DNA of 64,000 nucleotides, from NCBI RefSeq assembly GCF_006965445.1, contig NZ_CP041356.1, positions 1,302,001 through 1,366,000 of the forward strand. The letters run 5' to 3'. Source of the stretch: Lactococcus protaetiae. GTDB lineage: Bacteria > Bacillota > Bacilli > Lactobacillales > Streptococcaceae. Position numbers and translations under genes: made by a program. The notes beneath the pieces are model-generated. The model did no database searches. It was not told the origin of the DNA and saw only the letters and a list, made by a program, of their open reading frames with translations. Positions 9,020 through 18,245 of the stretch are shown piece by piece; the first letter of the stretch is position 1, and each line of letters opens with the position of its first letter.

Positions 9020-9470
9020 CTTCTAATACTGTTGCACACAAACTATCTCTTGCAAATAAGAAGAACATCGCTTTTTCAAATTGTCGCAAGGCACGTACTT
9101 CATGCGCCGTTCTGTGAAAGGTCTGCATTCATTTCACTCCGTTAGTGAAGCTTGCAACCGCTATCCATTCGTTCTATCTCCGCTTCGCTACACTGTCGAT
9201 TTCACTATCTCCGCAACTTCGTTGCTTCGCTGTCCGTTTGATTGCCATTTGTTAGTGCCTTACAGCCAATGGTCATGCGAAGCTAGCTGCTAAAGCTTGC
9301 ATCTTCGCTCCGCTCCGCTCCGCTATCCAGTCGTTCTAAGCCAGCAAAGCTGGCAAGACGAAATGGTAAGAGCAAAAGAAGGCACCTAGTCGTAGTGGCA
9401 AAGAAGTTCAAATCCCAATCCAGCAAAGCTGGTAAGATGAAATGGTAAGAGCAAAAGGTGGTACAGTTGT
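9020..9470. repeat. mosaic hairpin repeat block, copy 3
   Basis: It contains family pieces: GCGCCGTTCTGTGAAAGGTC, CTATCTCCGCAACTTCGTTG, CCAGCAAAGCTGG (twice, near 9341 and 9419), and GACGAAATGGTAAGAGCAAA (twice). The short tract CTCCGCTCCGCTCCGCT near 9308 is a small tandem repeat. The open frames here (9081-9293) are by-products of repeat sequence, not genes. Confidence 0.65.
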
Positions 9471-9538
9471 ATTTTATCTACTAAATCTGCTAGTAATGGA
9501 TTTGAAAGTGAAACAGCACAAATAGAAATAAGAAAATA

Positions 9539-10534
9539 ATGAAAAAAATCACACTTAAAGAAATTGCTGCGATGGCTGATGTATCCGTGATGACTGTTTC
9601 TAACGTCATTCGTGGCAAAAATGCTCGAGTATCACTAGAGACAAAAAATAAAATAGAGGCGTTAATCAAAGACTACCACTATGTTCCCAACCAAAATGCA
9701 TCAAACCTACGTTCAGGAAAGTCGAAATTAATTGGTGTTTTATTTTATAAAGCATCAGGTGAAACCGACTTTACAGATCCGTTCATTTCGTCAGTGCTGA
9801 CAGGAATCAAAAAAGTTGCAAATGAAAAAGGCTACTTTACGATGATTCATTCTGTCCATAATAAAAAGGGAATTGAAGATTTACAGCAAAATTGGGCCTT
9901 TGCGGGCTTTGTTGTGATTGGAGCCTCAAGTAAAGAATTTGTAAAAATTGACCGAGCTATCTCAACTCCGGTCAGCTACATTGATACTTATTGGCAAGAA
10001 AATCAAGTTTTAGAAGAGAAAGCACGAAACTTTATTGGTACAGATGAAGAAAAAATTTCGGAAACGGTTGCGAATTATTTGAATGCAATGGGTCATGAGC
10101 GTGTGCTTTTTTATAGCTTTGAGTTTGATGAAGCGGAGCCTGGCGTCATTGAGAAACGATATCATGCTTTTTTGAAATATTTTAAAGGAGAAATTACACT
10201 GCTCTCTACGCCAAATCCTAGCTATCAAGCGATTTTAGAAAGTGTTGCACCCTACCTCATGGAGCAGCCTTTTACGGCAATTTATGCAACAGCAGATATT
10301 TTGGCAGCAAATTTAAACCAGATTTTTAAAGATATTTCAATTATTGGTGTGGATAATGCTCAATTTGACCAATTTATCTCACCAAAATTGACTACGCTTG
10401 CAATTAATCAGATTGAAAAAGGCGAAATTTCGATGTTGAATTTGATTGCTTCTATTGAAAAAGGAAGTTCAGCTGACTTTTACTCAGACAGCAAGCTCAT
10501 TGAGCGTGATAGTGTGAGAAAACTTGAAAAATAA
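9539..10534 (+). CDS. LacI-family transcriptional regulator
   Basis: A 331-residue repressor. The N-terminal LacI helix-turn-helix is textbook (LKEIAAMADVSVMTVSNVIRG, residues 5-25), followed by the hinge YVPNQNASNLRSGKS and a periplasmic-binding-protein-like sugar-sensing domain. It follows the GH31/ABC genes and is their most likely regulator, with TTTAACGTTAAA at 2118 as a candidate operator. A repeat block separates it from the GH31 gene. I see no clear promoter of its own. The effector is unknown. Confidence 0.85.
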   Translation: MKKITLKEIAAMADVSVMTVSNVIRGKNARVSLETKNKIEALIKDYHYVPNQNASNLRSGKSKLIGVLFYKASGETDFTDPFISSVLTGIKKVANEKGYFTMIHSVHNKKGIEDLQQNWAFAGFVVIGASSKEFVKIDRAISTPVSYIDTYWQENQVLEEKARNFIGTDEEKISETVANYLNAMGHERVLFYSFEFDEAEPGVIEKRYHAFLKYFKGEITLLSTPNPSYQAILESVAPYLMEQPFTAIYATADILAANLNQIFKDISIIGVDNAQFDQFISPKLTTLAINQIEKGEISMLNLIASIEKGSSADFYSDSKLIERDSVRKLEK

Positions 10535-10568
10535 AATCCTATCAGGTCGCACCCTGGCAGGATTTTTG
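10532..10568 (+). terminator. Rho-independent terminator of the LacI-family gene
   Basis: AAAATCCT plus CAGG pairs with CCTGGCAGGATTTTT, separated by a short loop (TCGCA), with a two-base mismatch in the stem. It directly follows the stop codon. Confidence 0.85.
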
Positions 10569-10624
10569 TTTTGTTCATTTTTTATACTAGTTTATCTTTA
10601 ATTTTACGCAGTAGAATTATTAGA

Positions 10625-10910
10625 AGAACTGCAGATATATTGCCTTTTGCTCTTGCTGCTTTAGCGCCAATGGCTATCCTATAAAGTCGGAAGTTCAAAT
10701 CGCAATCCAGCAGAGCTGGCAAGGCGAAATGACAAGCGCAAGAATGGGGTTGCGTGAAAACGTAAAAGCCATAGGGTTGAAGTGATTACTTCATTGGTGG
10801 GGATTCTTTCTCCTCCACCAATGTTAGTAGAACGAAAGCAGAGCTTAGTGCTGCTTATCCCACCACCTTATAGAGGTGGGGGAATTAGCACGCACTTGCT
10901 AAGTTAAAAG
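10625..10910 (+). repeat. mosaic hairpin repeat, copy 4 (contains a short complete beta form)
   Basis: The segment 10780-10906 is the most compact complete copy. It runs: terminal palindrome GAAGTGATTACTTC, stem ATTGGTGGGG/CCTCCACCAAT, the linker TTAGTAGAACGAAAG, GCTTAGTGCTGCTTATCCC, hairpin CCACCT-TATAG-AGGTGG and the end AGCACGCACTTGCT. Degenerate family pieces precede it. It ends within a few bases of the thioesterase stop codon. Confidence 0.8.
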
Positions 10911-11324
10911 TTAAACAGTATTAGGCACGATTGCGTTGACCACAGTGACCTGAGCAATCAATTGCTCTTTTTCATCTGTCACTTTAATCTCCCAGACGTG
11001 AGTGTGTCGACCTTTTCTCAGAAGTTGTCCTTTTGCGATGACAAAACCTTGCGCTTTTTTAGGATGTAGGTGGTTAGCAGTGATGGTCTGCCCGACGGCA
11101 AATTCATGTGGTACAATCAGTTGATTGCTTGCCATTCCTGCCGAAATTTCGCAAAAAGCAAGCGTTGCACCGCCATTCAAAAAACCTTGGGGTTGAGCAT
11201 GAAAATCAGAAAGTATCATGCGACTGACAAAATATTTAGCACTTTTGTCAGTACTGATAGAGCTGTTTGTCTGGTCAGTAAATAGCTCAAAGTCACTGAT
11301 ATTCAGCTGTTCAATCATATTCAT
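10911..11324 (-). CDS. hotdog-fold acyl-CoA thioesterase, probably DHNA-CoA hydrolase (MenI-like)
   Basis: A 137-residue PaaI/ComA2-type hotdog thioesterase. The signature GFLNGGATLAFCEISAG holds the HxGG-like turn and catalytic acidic residue of the family. It lies at the end of the menaquinone cluster, so release of 1,4-dihydroxy-2-naphthoate from its CoA ester is the likely role, closing the gap between MenB and prenylation. The function is inferred from context, because this family also hydrolyses other aromatic acyl-CoAs. The start at 11324 has GAAAGGAA eight bases upstream on the minus strand. A repeat block separates it from menC. Confidence 0.7.
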   Translation of the reverse strand: MNMIEQLNISDFELFTDQTNSSISTDKSAKYFVSRMILSDFHAQPQGFLNGGATLAFCEISAGMASNQLIVPHEFAVGQTITANHLHPKKAQGFVIAKGQLLRKGRHTHVWEIKVTDEKEQLIAQVTVVNAIVPNTV

Positions 11325-11359
11325 AGGAAAAATTCCTTTCTCAAGATGTGAAATAATAT

Positions 11360-11906
11360 TGGAGGTTATGAGGCTTGAGGTGATTACTTCATGGTGGAGG
11401 ATTTTCCCTCACCAATGTTAGGGTACAACCTCTAGGTGCAACACAACTATCTTCGCTTTGCTACGCTGTCGATTTCACTAAGCCACTAAAGTGGCAAGTT
11501 CAAATCGCAATCGACCTGTACGCAGCTGAAGCTGCAATGGTCTGCTTAACAGATTACACCTCGGTTTCACTTCGTTATCCATTCGTTCTATCTGCTGTCC
11601 ACACCACGGGTATCCATGCTCACTACGGTGCTACGTGCTACGTGCTTCGCGCGCCGTTCTACGAACGGTCTCCGCAACTTCGTTGCTCCGCTGTCCATTT
11701 GATTGCCATTTGGCGTTGGCACTTTAGTGCCTTACAGCCAATGGTCATGCGAAGCTAGCTGCTAAAGTAGCAAGAGCAAAAGGCAAAGCACCGAGTCGCA
11801 ATGGTTCTCGCTAAGTGGCTAAAGTCACAAACCGCTAAGACCATAGGCAGTAGAGCGAATGGACAAGGGATTCCAAAGGAGGCGGAGATAGCAAGCGCTT
11901 GCCAAG
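11360..11906. repeat. mosaic hairpin repeat, copy 5 (expanded beta form)
   Basis: It starts with GAGGTGATTACTTC and the stem CATGGTGGAGG/CCTCACCAATG, then TTAGGGTACAACCTCTAGG. It continues with several inserted hairpins (CCACTAAAGTGG, GCAGCTGAAGCTGC, CCGTTC-TAC-GAACGG, GCTGCTAAAGTAGC) and ends with GAGATAGCAAGCGCTTGCC. The final AAGTTAA supplies the menC stop codon on the minus strand. At about 545 bp it is among the longest copies. Confidence 0.75.
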
Positions 11907-13031
11907 TTAAATTTTACGGATTTCTGGCACTCTGAACTCAGTTGTTCTTATTGTAGCACGTGAAAACGCATCTTCATTGACAGCAACTCCAATCCCTACA
12001 CCAGTTGGCACTAACATCCAGCCATTAGGAAAGGAGATTTCAGGGTTAATCAAATCCTCATCAAAATAATGCTGAGAATCAGAAAGGTCTCCAGCCATTA
12101 CATTTCCAGCTAAAGCGGCAAGTTGCACATGCAAAATTTTAGAAATTCCAGACTCCACCATGCTTCCTACCCAGAAACCAATCTTCCGGTGACGACAAAA
12201 ATCAATCGCTTTCATCGTCTGATAAAGCCCACCAAGACGACCAATTTTAATATTAAGCATAGTTTTTCCAGGTAATTTTGCAATTTCTGTCAGTTCTGAC
12301 AGCGTTTGGACAGATTCGTCAAAACAAAGCGGCGTTGCTAGTCGTGATGAAATTTCTGTCAGTTCTGACAGATGCATAATATCAAAAGCTTCCTCGATAC
12401 AAACCAGATTGAGTTGGTCAAATTTTTTAATTTCTGCCCAGTCATTAAGCGAAAAACTTCTGTTGGCATCCACTGCAAAGCGGATTTGAGGGAATTTCTC
12501 TACAAGTAACTTTGTCCGTTCAAATCCATCTTTAGGACTAATTTTTACCTTGATTCGACCAACTCCAGATTGTACAAGTTGGTCAGTTTCTTTGAAAAGT
12601 TGTTCAAGTGGCATATCACCTAGGACAGCACCACGAGGAATTTTTTCTTGTAATTTTTCCTGGAAAAGTCCAACGATTAAATTCTCATTTTTTTCTTTGA
12701 AATATAAATCTAAAAGTGCATTTTCAAGTCCAGCAATCGCCATAGGTGAAGCATTGTCAAAGCATTGATGAATATCAAATGGATGAGAAATGGAATGAGC
12801 CAAAAGCTTAGGGATATAATCTTTTTCTAATTTTTCCCAAGAAGCGTCAAAAGTTTCAGAGGTATAAAATGGCGTGGTAAATGAAACAACTTCTCCAAAC
12901 CCAGCCAAACCTATATCGTCTTCAACCTTTAAAATAATGGTGTCACGGTACTTAACCTCTCCCTTAGCTGTTTTAAAATTAAACTTCATTGGTAGTTGGA
13001 CATGAGAGAGTGTGATACGATTTATTTTCAT
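11907..13031 (-). CDS. menC: o-succinylbenzoate synthase MenC
   Basis: A 374-residue enolase-superfamily enzyme that dehydrates SHCHC to o-succinylbenzoate in menaquinone biosynthesis. Catalytic features are visible: KVKISP (the general-base Lys pair), VDANRSF (metal Asp), the Glu of CIEEAF, CFDES (metal ligand) and the second catalytic Lys in LNIKIGRLGG. The length fits the NSAR/OSBS subgroup of Firmicutes, some of which also racemise N-succinyl amino acids. It overlaps menE by four bases (ATGA), so the two are coupled. Its stop codon lies in the terminal bases of the adjoining repeat. Two CTGTCAG-TT-CTGACAG pairs fall in it (12292 and 12356). Confidence 0.92.
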   Translation of the reverse strand: MKINRITLSHVQLPMKFNFKTAKGEVKYRDTIILKVEDDIGLAGFGEVVSFTTPFYTSETFDASWEKLEKDYIPKLLAHSISHPFDIHQCFDNASPMAIAGLENALLDLYFKEKNENLIVGLFQEKLQEKIPRGAVLGDMPLEQLFKETDQLVQSGVGRIKVKISPKDGFERTKLLVEKFPQIRFAVDANRSFSLNDWAEIKKFDQLNLVCIEEAFDIMHLSELTEISSRLATPLCFDESVQTLSELTEIAKLPGKTMLNIKIGRLGGLYQTMKAIDFCRHRKIGFWVGSMVESGISKILHVQLAALAGNVMAGDLSDSQHYFDEDLINPEISFPNGWMLVPTGVGIGVAVNEDAFSRATIRTTEFRVPEIRKI

Positions 13032-14383
13032 ACTTTTAAATCTTTTCTTAATATTTTTCCAGAAGCATTCTTAGGTAAGCTATCCATAAAATGAATTTCA
13101 TGAGGAAGCTTATATTTTGCTAATTTATTTGCCATAAAATGAAGTAATTTCTCTTCAGAGGAGTCACCTACAACAAAAAGCACAGGGACTTGACCCCAAG
13201 TCGTATCAATTCTTGGTACTACTGCACATTCACGGATTTCTGGAAGAAGATAGACCAAATCTTCGATTTCTTTGGGATAAATATTTTCCCCACCAGAGAT
13301 GATGATATCTTTTCTCCGATTTAGCACATAGAGAAAACCATCAGTATCCAAATAACCAATATCGCCAGTATCAAAAGCCTCACCATAGGGAGCTTTACCT
13401 AGATAAGCCTTCATAAGCATAGGAGATTGTAGCCAAATTTCGCCTGCACCTGTCTTGTCTCGATGTCGGATTTCGATTTGAACATCAGGAAGGGATCGAC
13501 CAACAGATGATATTTTCTCAGGAAATTCTAAGATATTAAAGGTAACAGACTGTGAAAAACTCTCCGTCATCCCGTAAGTTTTATAGACAGGAAGTCCAAG
13601 TTTTTGACTTTTTGAAATCAAAGGTTGAGGAATAAACTCACCTCCCAGCAAAATCATCCGCAAATTGCCTTTAGACATTTTGTCTATCATCCGATTTAAC
13701 ATTGTAGGGACAAGTGACATCATATTAATCTTATGCTCATCAATAAGCTGTAAAATCTCATTTTCATCAAACTTAGATAAGATTGTGGTGGCAGTTCCAT
13801 TATAAAGCGAGCGCATGATGATTGAAAGTCCACTGACATGAAACATAGGTAGGACGACCAGCCAGTTATCTTTTTCTTGCAAACCTATGGTAAGCTGTGA
13901 AGCTTTGACATGACTGGAAATCATCCCCCAAGTAATTGGAACAGATTTGAATTTTCCAGTCGTTGCACTCGTGTTCATGATGACAGCAATTTTATCATCA
14001 GAAAAACTCTGTTCCAATTCGGCTTCTTTGGAAGGAGTATCTTTAATTTTTGAAAAATTGATACTTCCTGCAACTTTTCCCACTAAATCATCAGATGTAA
14101 AAACGCAATTTATCTCTAATTCATCGAGTTGTTCGCTCAACTCATGCTCTGTCAGATGAGTATTTAAAAGTAATATTTCCTTATTTAAACCTAGTAATGC
14201 AAAGAGGACAATCGCCATTTCTACTGAGTTCTCAGAAAGCAGAGCTACTCGAGATTCTAAGGCAACAATTTCTGAGAGATGTTCCGCCATTTGCTTTGTT
14301 TGATTGTAAATAGCTTTGAAAGTCAGTTCGTTCAAAAAAACTTGATTGGGCCGTTTCTCAGCTTGTTCTTTTAACCATTTCAT
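13028..14383 (-). CDS. menE: o-succinylbenzoate-CoA ligase MenE
   Basis: A 451-residue adenylate-forming enzyme (ANL superfamily) that activates o-succinylbenzoate to its CoA ester. Motifs in order: NTSATTGKFKSVPIT (phosphate loop), YKTYGMTES, DTGDIGYLDTDGFLYVLNRR and the C-terminal catalytic Lys region LPKNASGKILRKDL. The length fits the family. It lies between menB and menC and overlaps menC. A hairpin and a long inverted repeat lie just upstream of the start (14398-14484) and may control it. Confidence 0.93.
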   Translation of the reverse strand: MKWLKEQAEKRPNQVFLNELTFKAIYNQTKQMAEHLSEIVALESRVALLSENSVEMAIVLFALLGLNKEILLLNTHLTEHELSEQLDELEINCVFTSDDLVGKVAGSINFSKIKDTPSKEAELEQSFSDDKIAVIMNTSATTGKFKSVPITWGMISSHVKASQLTIGLQEKDNWLVVLPMFHVSGLSIIMRSLYNGTATTILSKFDENEILQLIDEHKINMMSLVPTMLNRMIDKMSKGNLRMILLGGEFIPQPLISKSQKLGLPVYKTYGMTESFSQSVTFNILEFPEKISSVGRSLPDVQIEIRHRDKTGAGEIWLQSPMLMKAYLGKAPYGEAFDTGDIGYLDTDGFLYVLNRRKDIIISGGENIYPKEIEDLVYLLPEIRECAVVPRIDTTWGQVPVLFVVGDSSEEKLLHFMANKLAKYKLPHEIHFMDSLPKNASGKILRKDLKV

Positions 14384-14397
14384 ATAAAAATTTTAAC

Positions 14398-14420
14398 AAA
14401 AAAGCGCAAAAAAAGCGCTG
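14398..14420 (-). terminator. hairpin with T-run upstream of menE
   Basis: On the minus strand AGCGC, a T-rich loop and GCGCT are followed by six Ts. It lies between menB and menE, so it could terminate or attenuate read-through from menB. The stem is only five base pairs. Confidence 0.5.
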
Positions 14421-14426
14421 AATTGA

Positions 14427-14484
14427 CACATCACTCTATCTAGTAAGGAAATTTCGCCTCTATTTGACAGAAGTGAGTGATGTG
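14427..14484 (-). promoter_or_regulatory. 10-bp inverted repeat in the menB-menE leader
   Basis: CACATCACTC (14427-14436) and GAGTGATGTG (14475-14484) are perfectly complementary across a 38-base loop. It lies just before the T-run hairpin, so an antiterminator/terminator arrangement or a regulator site is possible. The rest of the 210-base gap (14485-14593) shows no gene. Confidence 0.4.
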
Positions 14485-14593
14485 AATTTAGCTACTTTCT
14501 ACATTTTATAGTTGTCATGAACGACCTACACCAAGTAAACAGCAAAGCCGCAAGTCAGGTCACAAGTACAAAGCTTGCTTATGCATTTTTGTT

Positions 14594-15436
14594 TCATGGA
14601 AATTTAGGGAATTGGTCAAAATCAGGCTTACGTTTCTCTTTGAAGGCATCACGACCTTCTTTGGCTTCATCGGTGGTATAGAACATCAATGTTGCATCTC
14701 CTGCAAACTGTTGAAGACCAGCTAAACCATCAGTAGCAGCGTTCATTGAGCCTTTGAGCATTCGAAGTGCCATTGGTGAGAGTGCAAGCATTTCCTCAGC
14801 CCATTTGACCGTTTCTTCTTCAAGTTGGTCAAATGGCACGACAGTATTAACCATTCCCATATCCATTGCTTCTTGGGCTGTATATTGACGACAAAGGAAC
14901 CAGATTTCACGTGCTTTCTTTTGTCCCACCATGGCAGCGAGTAAACCTGCGCCATACCCAGCATCAAAGGAACCAACGCGAGGTCCAGTTTGCCCAAATT
15001 TTGCATTGCTTGATGCAATAGTGAGGTCACAAACAATGTGGAGAACGTGCCCACCGCCGATTGCAAAACCATTAACCATCGCAATAACAGGTTTGGGAGT
15101 GATACGGATTAAGTGTTGAAGGTCAAGTACGTTTAGGCGAGGAATTTGGTCTTCACCAACATATCCACCATTGCCACGCACTTTTTGGTCACCACCAGAG
15201 CAGAAAGCTTCTTTGTCTTCACCTTTTCCGTGATTTGCTCCAGTCAAGATAATGACACCGACATTTGTATCATCACGTGCCACACTAAAGGCATCAATCA
15301 TTTCAACCACCGTTTTTGGACGGAAAGCATTACGGACTTCTGGACGGTTAATCGTAATTTTTGCGATACCGTTGTATGTTTCATAGATAATATCTTCGTA
15401 GTTGCGATTAAGCGCAACCCAGTTAAATTTTGACAT
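14594..15436 (-). CDS. menB: 1,4-dihydroxy-2-naphthoyl-CoA synthase MenB
   Basis: A 280-residue crotonase-fold enzyme that closes the second ring of the naphthoquinone. Diagnostic segments: [10 protein letters not shown] (oxyanion hole and loop), AIGGGHVLH, and [15 protein letters not shown], the MenB-specific active-site stretch. The length and the C-terminal [13 protein letters not shown] match Firmicute MenB. It is on the minus strand, separated from menH by a repeat element and from menE by a hairpin-containing gap, so it may be its own unit. The ribosome site AAAAGGAAAAG is upstream. Confidence 0.95.
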   Translation of the reverse strand: MSKFNWVALNRNYEDIIYETYNGIAKITINRPEVRNAFRPKTVVEMIDAFSVARDDTNVGVIILTGANHGKGEDKEAFCSGGDQKVRGNGGYVGEDQIPRLNVLDLQHLIRITPKPVIAMVNGFAIGGGHVLHIVCDLTIASSNAKFGQTGPRVGSFDAGYGAGLLAAMVGQKKAREIWFLCRQYTAQEAMDMGMVNTVVPFDQLEEETVKWAEEMLALSPMALRMLKGSMNAATDGLAGLQQFAGDATLMFYTTDEAKEGRDAFKEKRKPDFDQFPKFP

Positions 15437-15460
15437 AAACTTTTCCTTTTATTAGTATTT

Positions 15461-15755
15461 TTTTATCGAAGTAAGTGCGTGCTATCTCCGCCCTTTGGGC
15501 TACGCGATGAAGTCAAGACTTATTCAGTGGGAGTTTCGTAAAACATTTGTCCATTTTCTCTAGTCGCTATCTTCGCTGCGCTACGCTGTCCGTTTGCTTA
15601 GCTGCTAAAGCAGCAAGAGCAAAAGGCAATTCGACTGATAAAAGGGCAACTCACCACTGAATTTAGTCGGACGAAATTCAAAGATTACCATTCCGACTAG
15701 GTGCTTCAGCACCTTAGCGAGGATGGACAGTGTAGCGAAGTGGAGATGACAAAAA
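15461..15755. repeat. mosaic hairpin repeat, copy 6
   Basis: It begins TCGAAGTAAGTGCGTGCTAT, then CCCTTTGGG, then an internally reversed alpha end GAAGTCAAGACTTATTCAGT, the ACATTTGTCC piece also seen in copy 1, and GCTGCTAAAGCAGC. It ends with TTTAGTCGGACGAAATTC and GACTAGGTGCTTCAGCACC. Segment order differs from the standard copies, so this is a rearranged copy. It lies in the upstream region of menB. Confidence 0.7.
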
Positions 15756-15756
15756 A

Positions 15757-16586
15757 TCATTCCTTTTCATTATAACACAAATATTCTGTCAGTATTTTAT
15801 TGTAAATCTCAGGATTTTCCAGATGGATATTATGGCCAACATGCTCAATATTGACTGTTTTAACATGAAGATAGGGAGCAAAAATTTCTCTTGCAATCTG
15901 AGTATATTTGGTATCCAATGTTCCCGAAAGATAAAGGAGCTCTGTGTTTATTTTATCAATTTTATCAGAAACATCTTTAAGTTGACCTTGTCCAGTTGCA
16001 CGCAGTGTGTTAGCAAGTGCGTGAGGAGCATTTGCAGCGCGACGTTGCCAGATTTGCTGCTGTAAGCGCTCTGACAGCTTTTTTTGACTATCAAAAAGGG
16101 CTAAATTTCCCCAGAAATCAGCAAACCAATTTGAGCCATTTGTAAGAATCTTTTGAGCGAGCGCCTCATCAGAAATTCGCCGCTTTTCACGTTCAATATC
16201 TGATGCCAATCCACTTCCTGTTGATTCTAAAATTAAATGCTCGACAGGAGCTAATGGAAAAGCAAGACAATAGCGTAGCGCCATCCGCCTCCCATTGAAT
16301 AGCCAAGAAGACTAAAAGGTTTTCCGTCAGCATACTGACAGAAAAGTTGATGAAGGGCTGTCAGTATATTTTCGAGTCTATAAGGTAAAAGCGTGCGAGG
16401 TTTTGATGAACGTCCGTGTCCGATAAGGTCAATGGCAAAAATCTGATAGCCTGAAACATCAAGCAAATCCCACGTGCTAGAGTCCTCCGAGAAACCATGA
16501 AGTGCAAAAAGAGGTTTGCCGCTGCCATGAGTTTTTACCGCGTATTTTAAGCCGTTAATTTCAAAAATTTGTTCAGTAAAATTCAT
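15757..16586 (-). CDS. menH: SHCHC synthase MenH, frameshifted
   Basis: An alpha/beta-hydrolase that eliminates pyruvate from SEPHCHC. The N-terminal half (16251-16586) carries [14 protein letters not shown], the oxyanion region, and the nucleophile elbow GYSMGG. The C-terminal half (15757-16284) carries the Asp and His regions ([21 protein letters not shown]). The two halves are in different frames. Adding one C at about 16287 restores [17 protein letters not shown] and one continuous protein of 276 residues, the normal MenH length. It overlaps menD by four bases. I think this is a base-calling error; otherwise the gene is inactive. Confidence 0.85.
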
Positions 16587-18232
16587 TTTTCAGTGTATTT
16601 CTTATGAAGTGTAAGACTAAGGTCTTTATCCGTTTTAATTTCCAGCAAATGAATACCGCTGGTTGCGACAGAATTCTTGAAAATTTGGTCAAAATCGTCA
16701 TAACTATCAATCAAATGATAATCCAAACCTGTCAGTACTGACAAAGCTGAAAAATCTAGCCCATGAGGTGTGGAAAAAAGATAATCAAAATTCGGAACAC
16801 CTTTTTGCGCCAAATGATGAAAAATTCCACCACCATCATTGTTGAAAAGGACAATCGTTAGATTAAGTGCGTGAGTTTTACCAATGATTAGACCATTGAG
16901 GTCATGGAGCATTGATAAATCGCCAGTTAAAAGAATGGTAGGACGGCCAGTGGTTGACAAACCAAGTGCCGTTGACTCTGTACCGTCAATTCCATTTACG
17001 CCACGATTTCCAAAAAGGCGTGCTGTTGATTTTCTTTTTTTCCACCAATAATCAACATCACGGATTTCCATACTATTTGAGATCAGCATTTGTCCGTTTT
17101 CAGGGAAATTTTCCTGTATGTGATAGACATAGCGTCCCTCAAAAGCTTTTGGCTCACTTGTAACAGTATCTAATTTTTCTCTCATCTGTTGTTGTGATTC
17201 CTGCCATTTTTTCAAATAGGTTGGATCTCTGTTTATAAAATGAATGGATTCAGCAAAAGATTGAACATCACTTTGGACCATATATGTTGTCGTTTGTGAA
17301 GGATTACGATAAGAAAGTGAAGGGTCAACTTGAACAAATTCACTATCTGCATGAAGTTGGATAAATTGTTGAACGCGTTTGGAAACAGGAATTTGTCCAA
17401 AGAGTAAGATAACATCAGGTTTCAATGATATCTTTAGCTCAGTATCCGTCAAAAAAGCATCATAGCTATCAATGATATTAGGATGATTACTTTGACGCAG
17501 ATTTGATAAAGGGTCAGCTAAAATCGGTGCTTTAAGCCGCTCTGCCAATTTTAAAACGGCTGCATGATAGTCTGATAAAGTATCAGGTCCAGCTAAAATT
17601 AAAGTTTTCTTAGAAAAAATCGATTCATCAAATGTTGCAATGATTTTGGAAGATGCGACTCGGAAAGGATGGACAGAGCGTCCTTGCGCATAATATTTAG
17701 AATTTAGCTCAGGTACAAGTGGGTCACGCAAGGGAACATTAATCTGTACAGGTCCAGCAAGAGTATCTATCGCAGCCAAGAAGGCACGCTGTGCGACTTG
17801 CCTAGGATAAGTCCAAAAGTTTTTTTCCTGAGGAGCTTCAAGATTTTCATAGTGATTCACAAAATGACCAAAAAATCTTGTCTGATCAACTGTCTGAGGT
17901 GCGCCGACGAATTGTAACTCAGAGGGACGGTCAGCGGTTAGTACAATCAGTGGAATACGACTCGCTTTTGCCTCAGTGATTGCAGGGAAATGATGAGCGC
18001 CAGCAGAGCCAGAAGTACAAACAAGTACAACAGGACGATGCTTTGCCTTAGCAATACCCAGAGCAAAAAAAGCAGCAGAACGTTCATCAATATCAACATA
18101 AGTATCATATTGTTGATATTCTTCAAAAAGCATAGCGAGTGCTGTTGAGCGCGAACCAGGACTAAATACTGCCTCGCGTACTCCCAAATTAAATAGCTCA
18201 TCTACAAAAGGAGCCAAATATTCATTAGTCAT
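16583..18232 (-). CDS. menD: SEPHCHC synthase MenD
   Basis: A 549-residue thiamine-diphosphate enzyme that joins 2-oxoglutarate and isochorismate, the first committed step of menaquinone synthesis. The N-terminal domain has [25 protein letters not shown] and [14 protein letters not shown]. The C-terminal ThDP site has [24 protein letters not shown] and NNDGGGIFH. The length fits. It starts 13 bases after menF and overlaps menH, so menF-menD-menH form one minus-strand unit. One CTGTCAG-TA-CTGACAA pair lies at 16732. Confidence 0.95.
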   Translation of the reverse strand: MTNEYLAPFVDELFNLGVREAVFSPGSRSTALAMLFEEYQQYDTYVDIDERSAAFFALGIAKAKHRPVVLVCTSGSAGAHHFPAITEAKASRIPLIVLTADRPSELQFVGAPQTVDQTRFFGHFVNHYENLEAPQEKNFWTYPRQVAQRAFLAAIDTLAGPVQINVPLRDPLVPELNSKYYAQGRSVHPFRVASSKIIATFDESIFSKKTLILAGPDTLSDYHAAVLKLAERLKAPILADPLSNLRQSNHPNIIDSYDAFLTDTELKISLKPDVILLFGQIPVSKRVQQFIQLHADSEFVQVDPSLSYRNPSQTTTYMVQSDVQSFAESIHFINRDPTYLKKWQESQQQMREKLDTVTSEPKAFEGRYVYHIQENFPENGQMLISNSMEIRDVDYWWKKRKSTARLFGNRGVNGIDGTESTALGLSTTGRPTILLTGDLSMLHDLNGLIIGKTHALNLTIVLFNNDGGGIFHHLAQKGVPNFDYLFSTPHGLDFSALSVLTGLDYHLIDSYDDFDQIFKNSVATSGIHLLEIKTDKDLSLTLHKKYTEK

Positions 18233-18245
18233 TATTATCTTTCTC

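Noticed and set aside
9081-9293. 70-residue open frame upstream of the LacI-family gene
   Set aside because: Repeat sequence again; it shares its pieces with copies at 11537 and 39867, which also have such frames.
11537-11758. 73-residue open frame between the thioesterase and menC
   Set aside because: Entirely within repeat copy 5, with no resemblance to any protein family.
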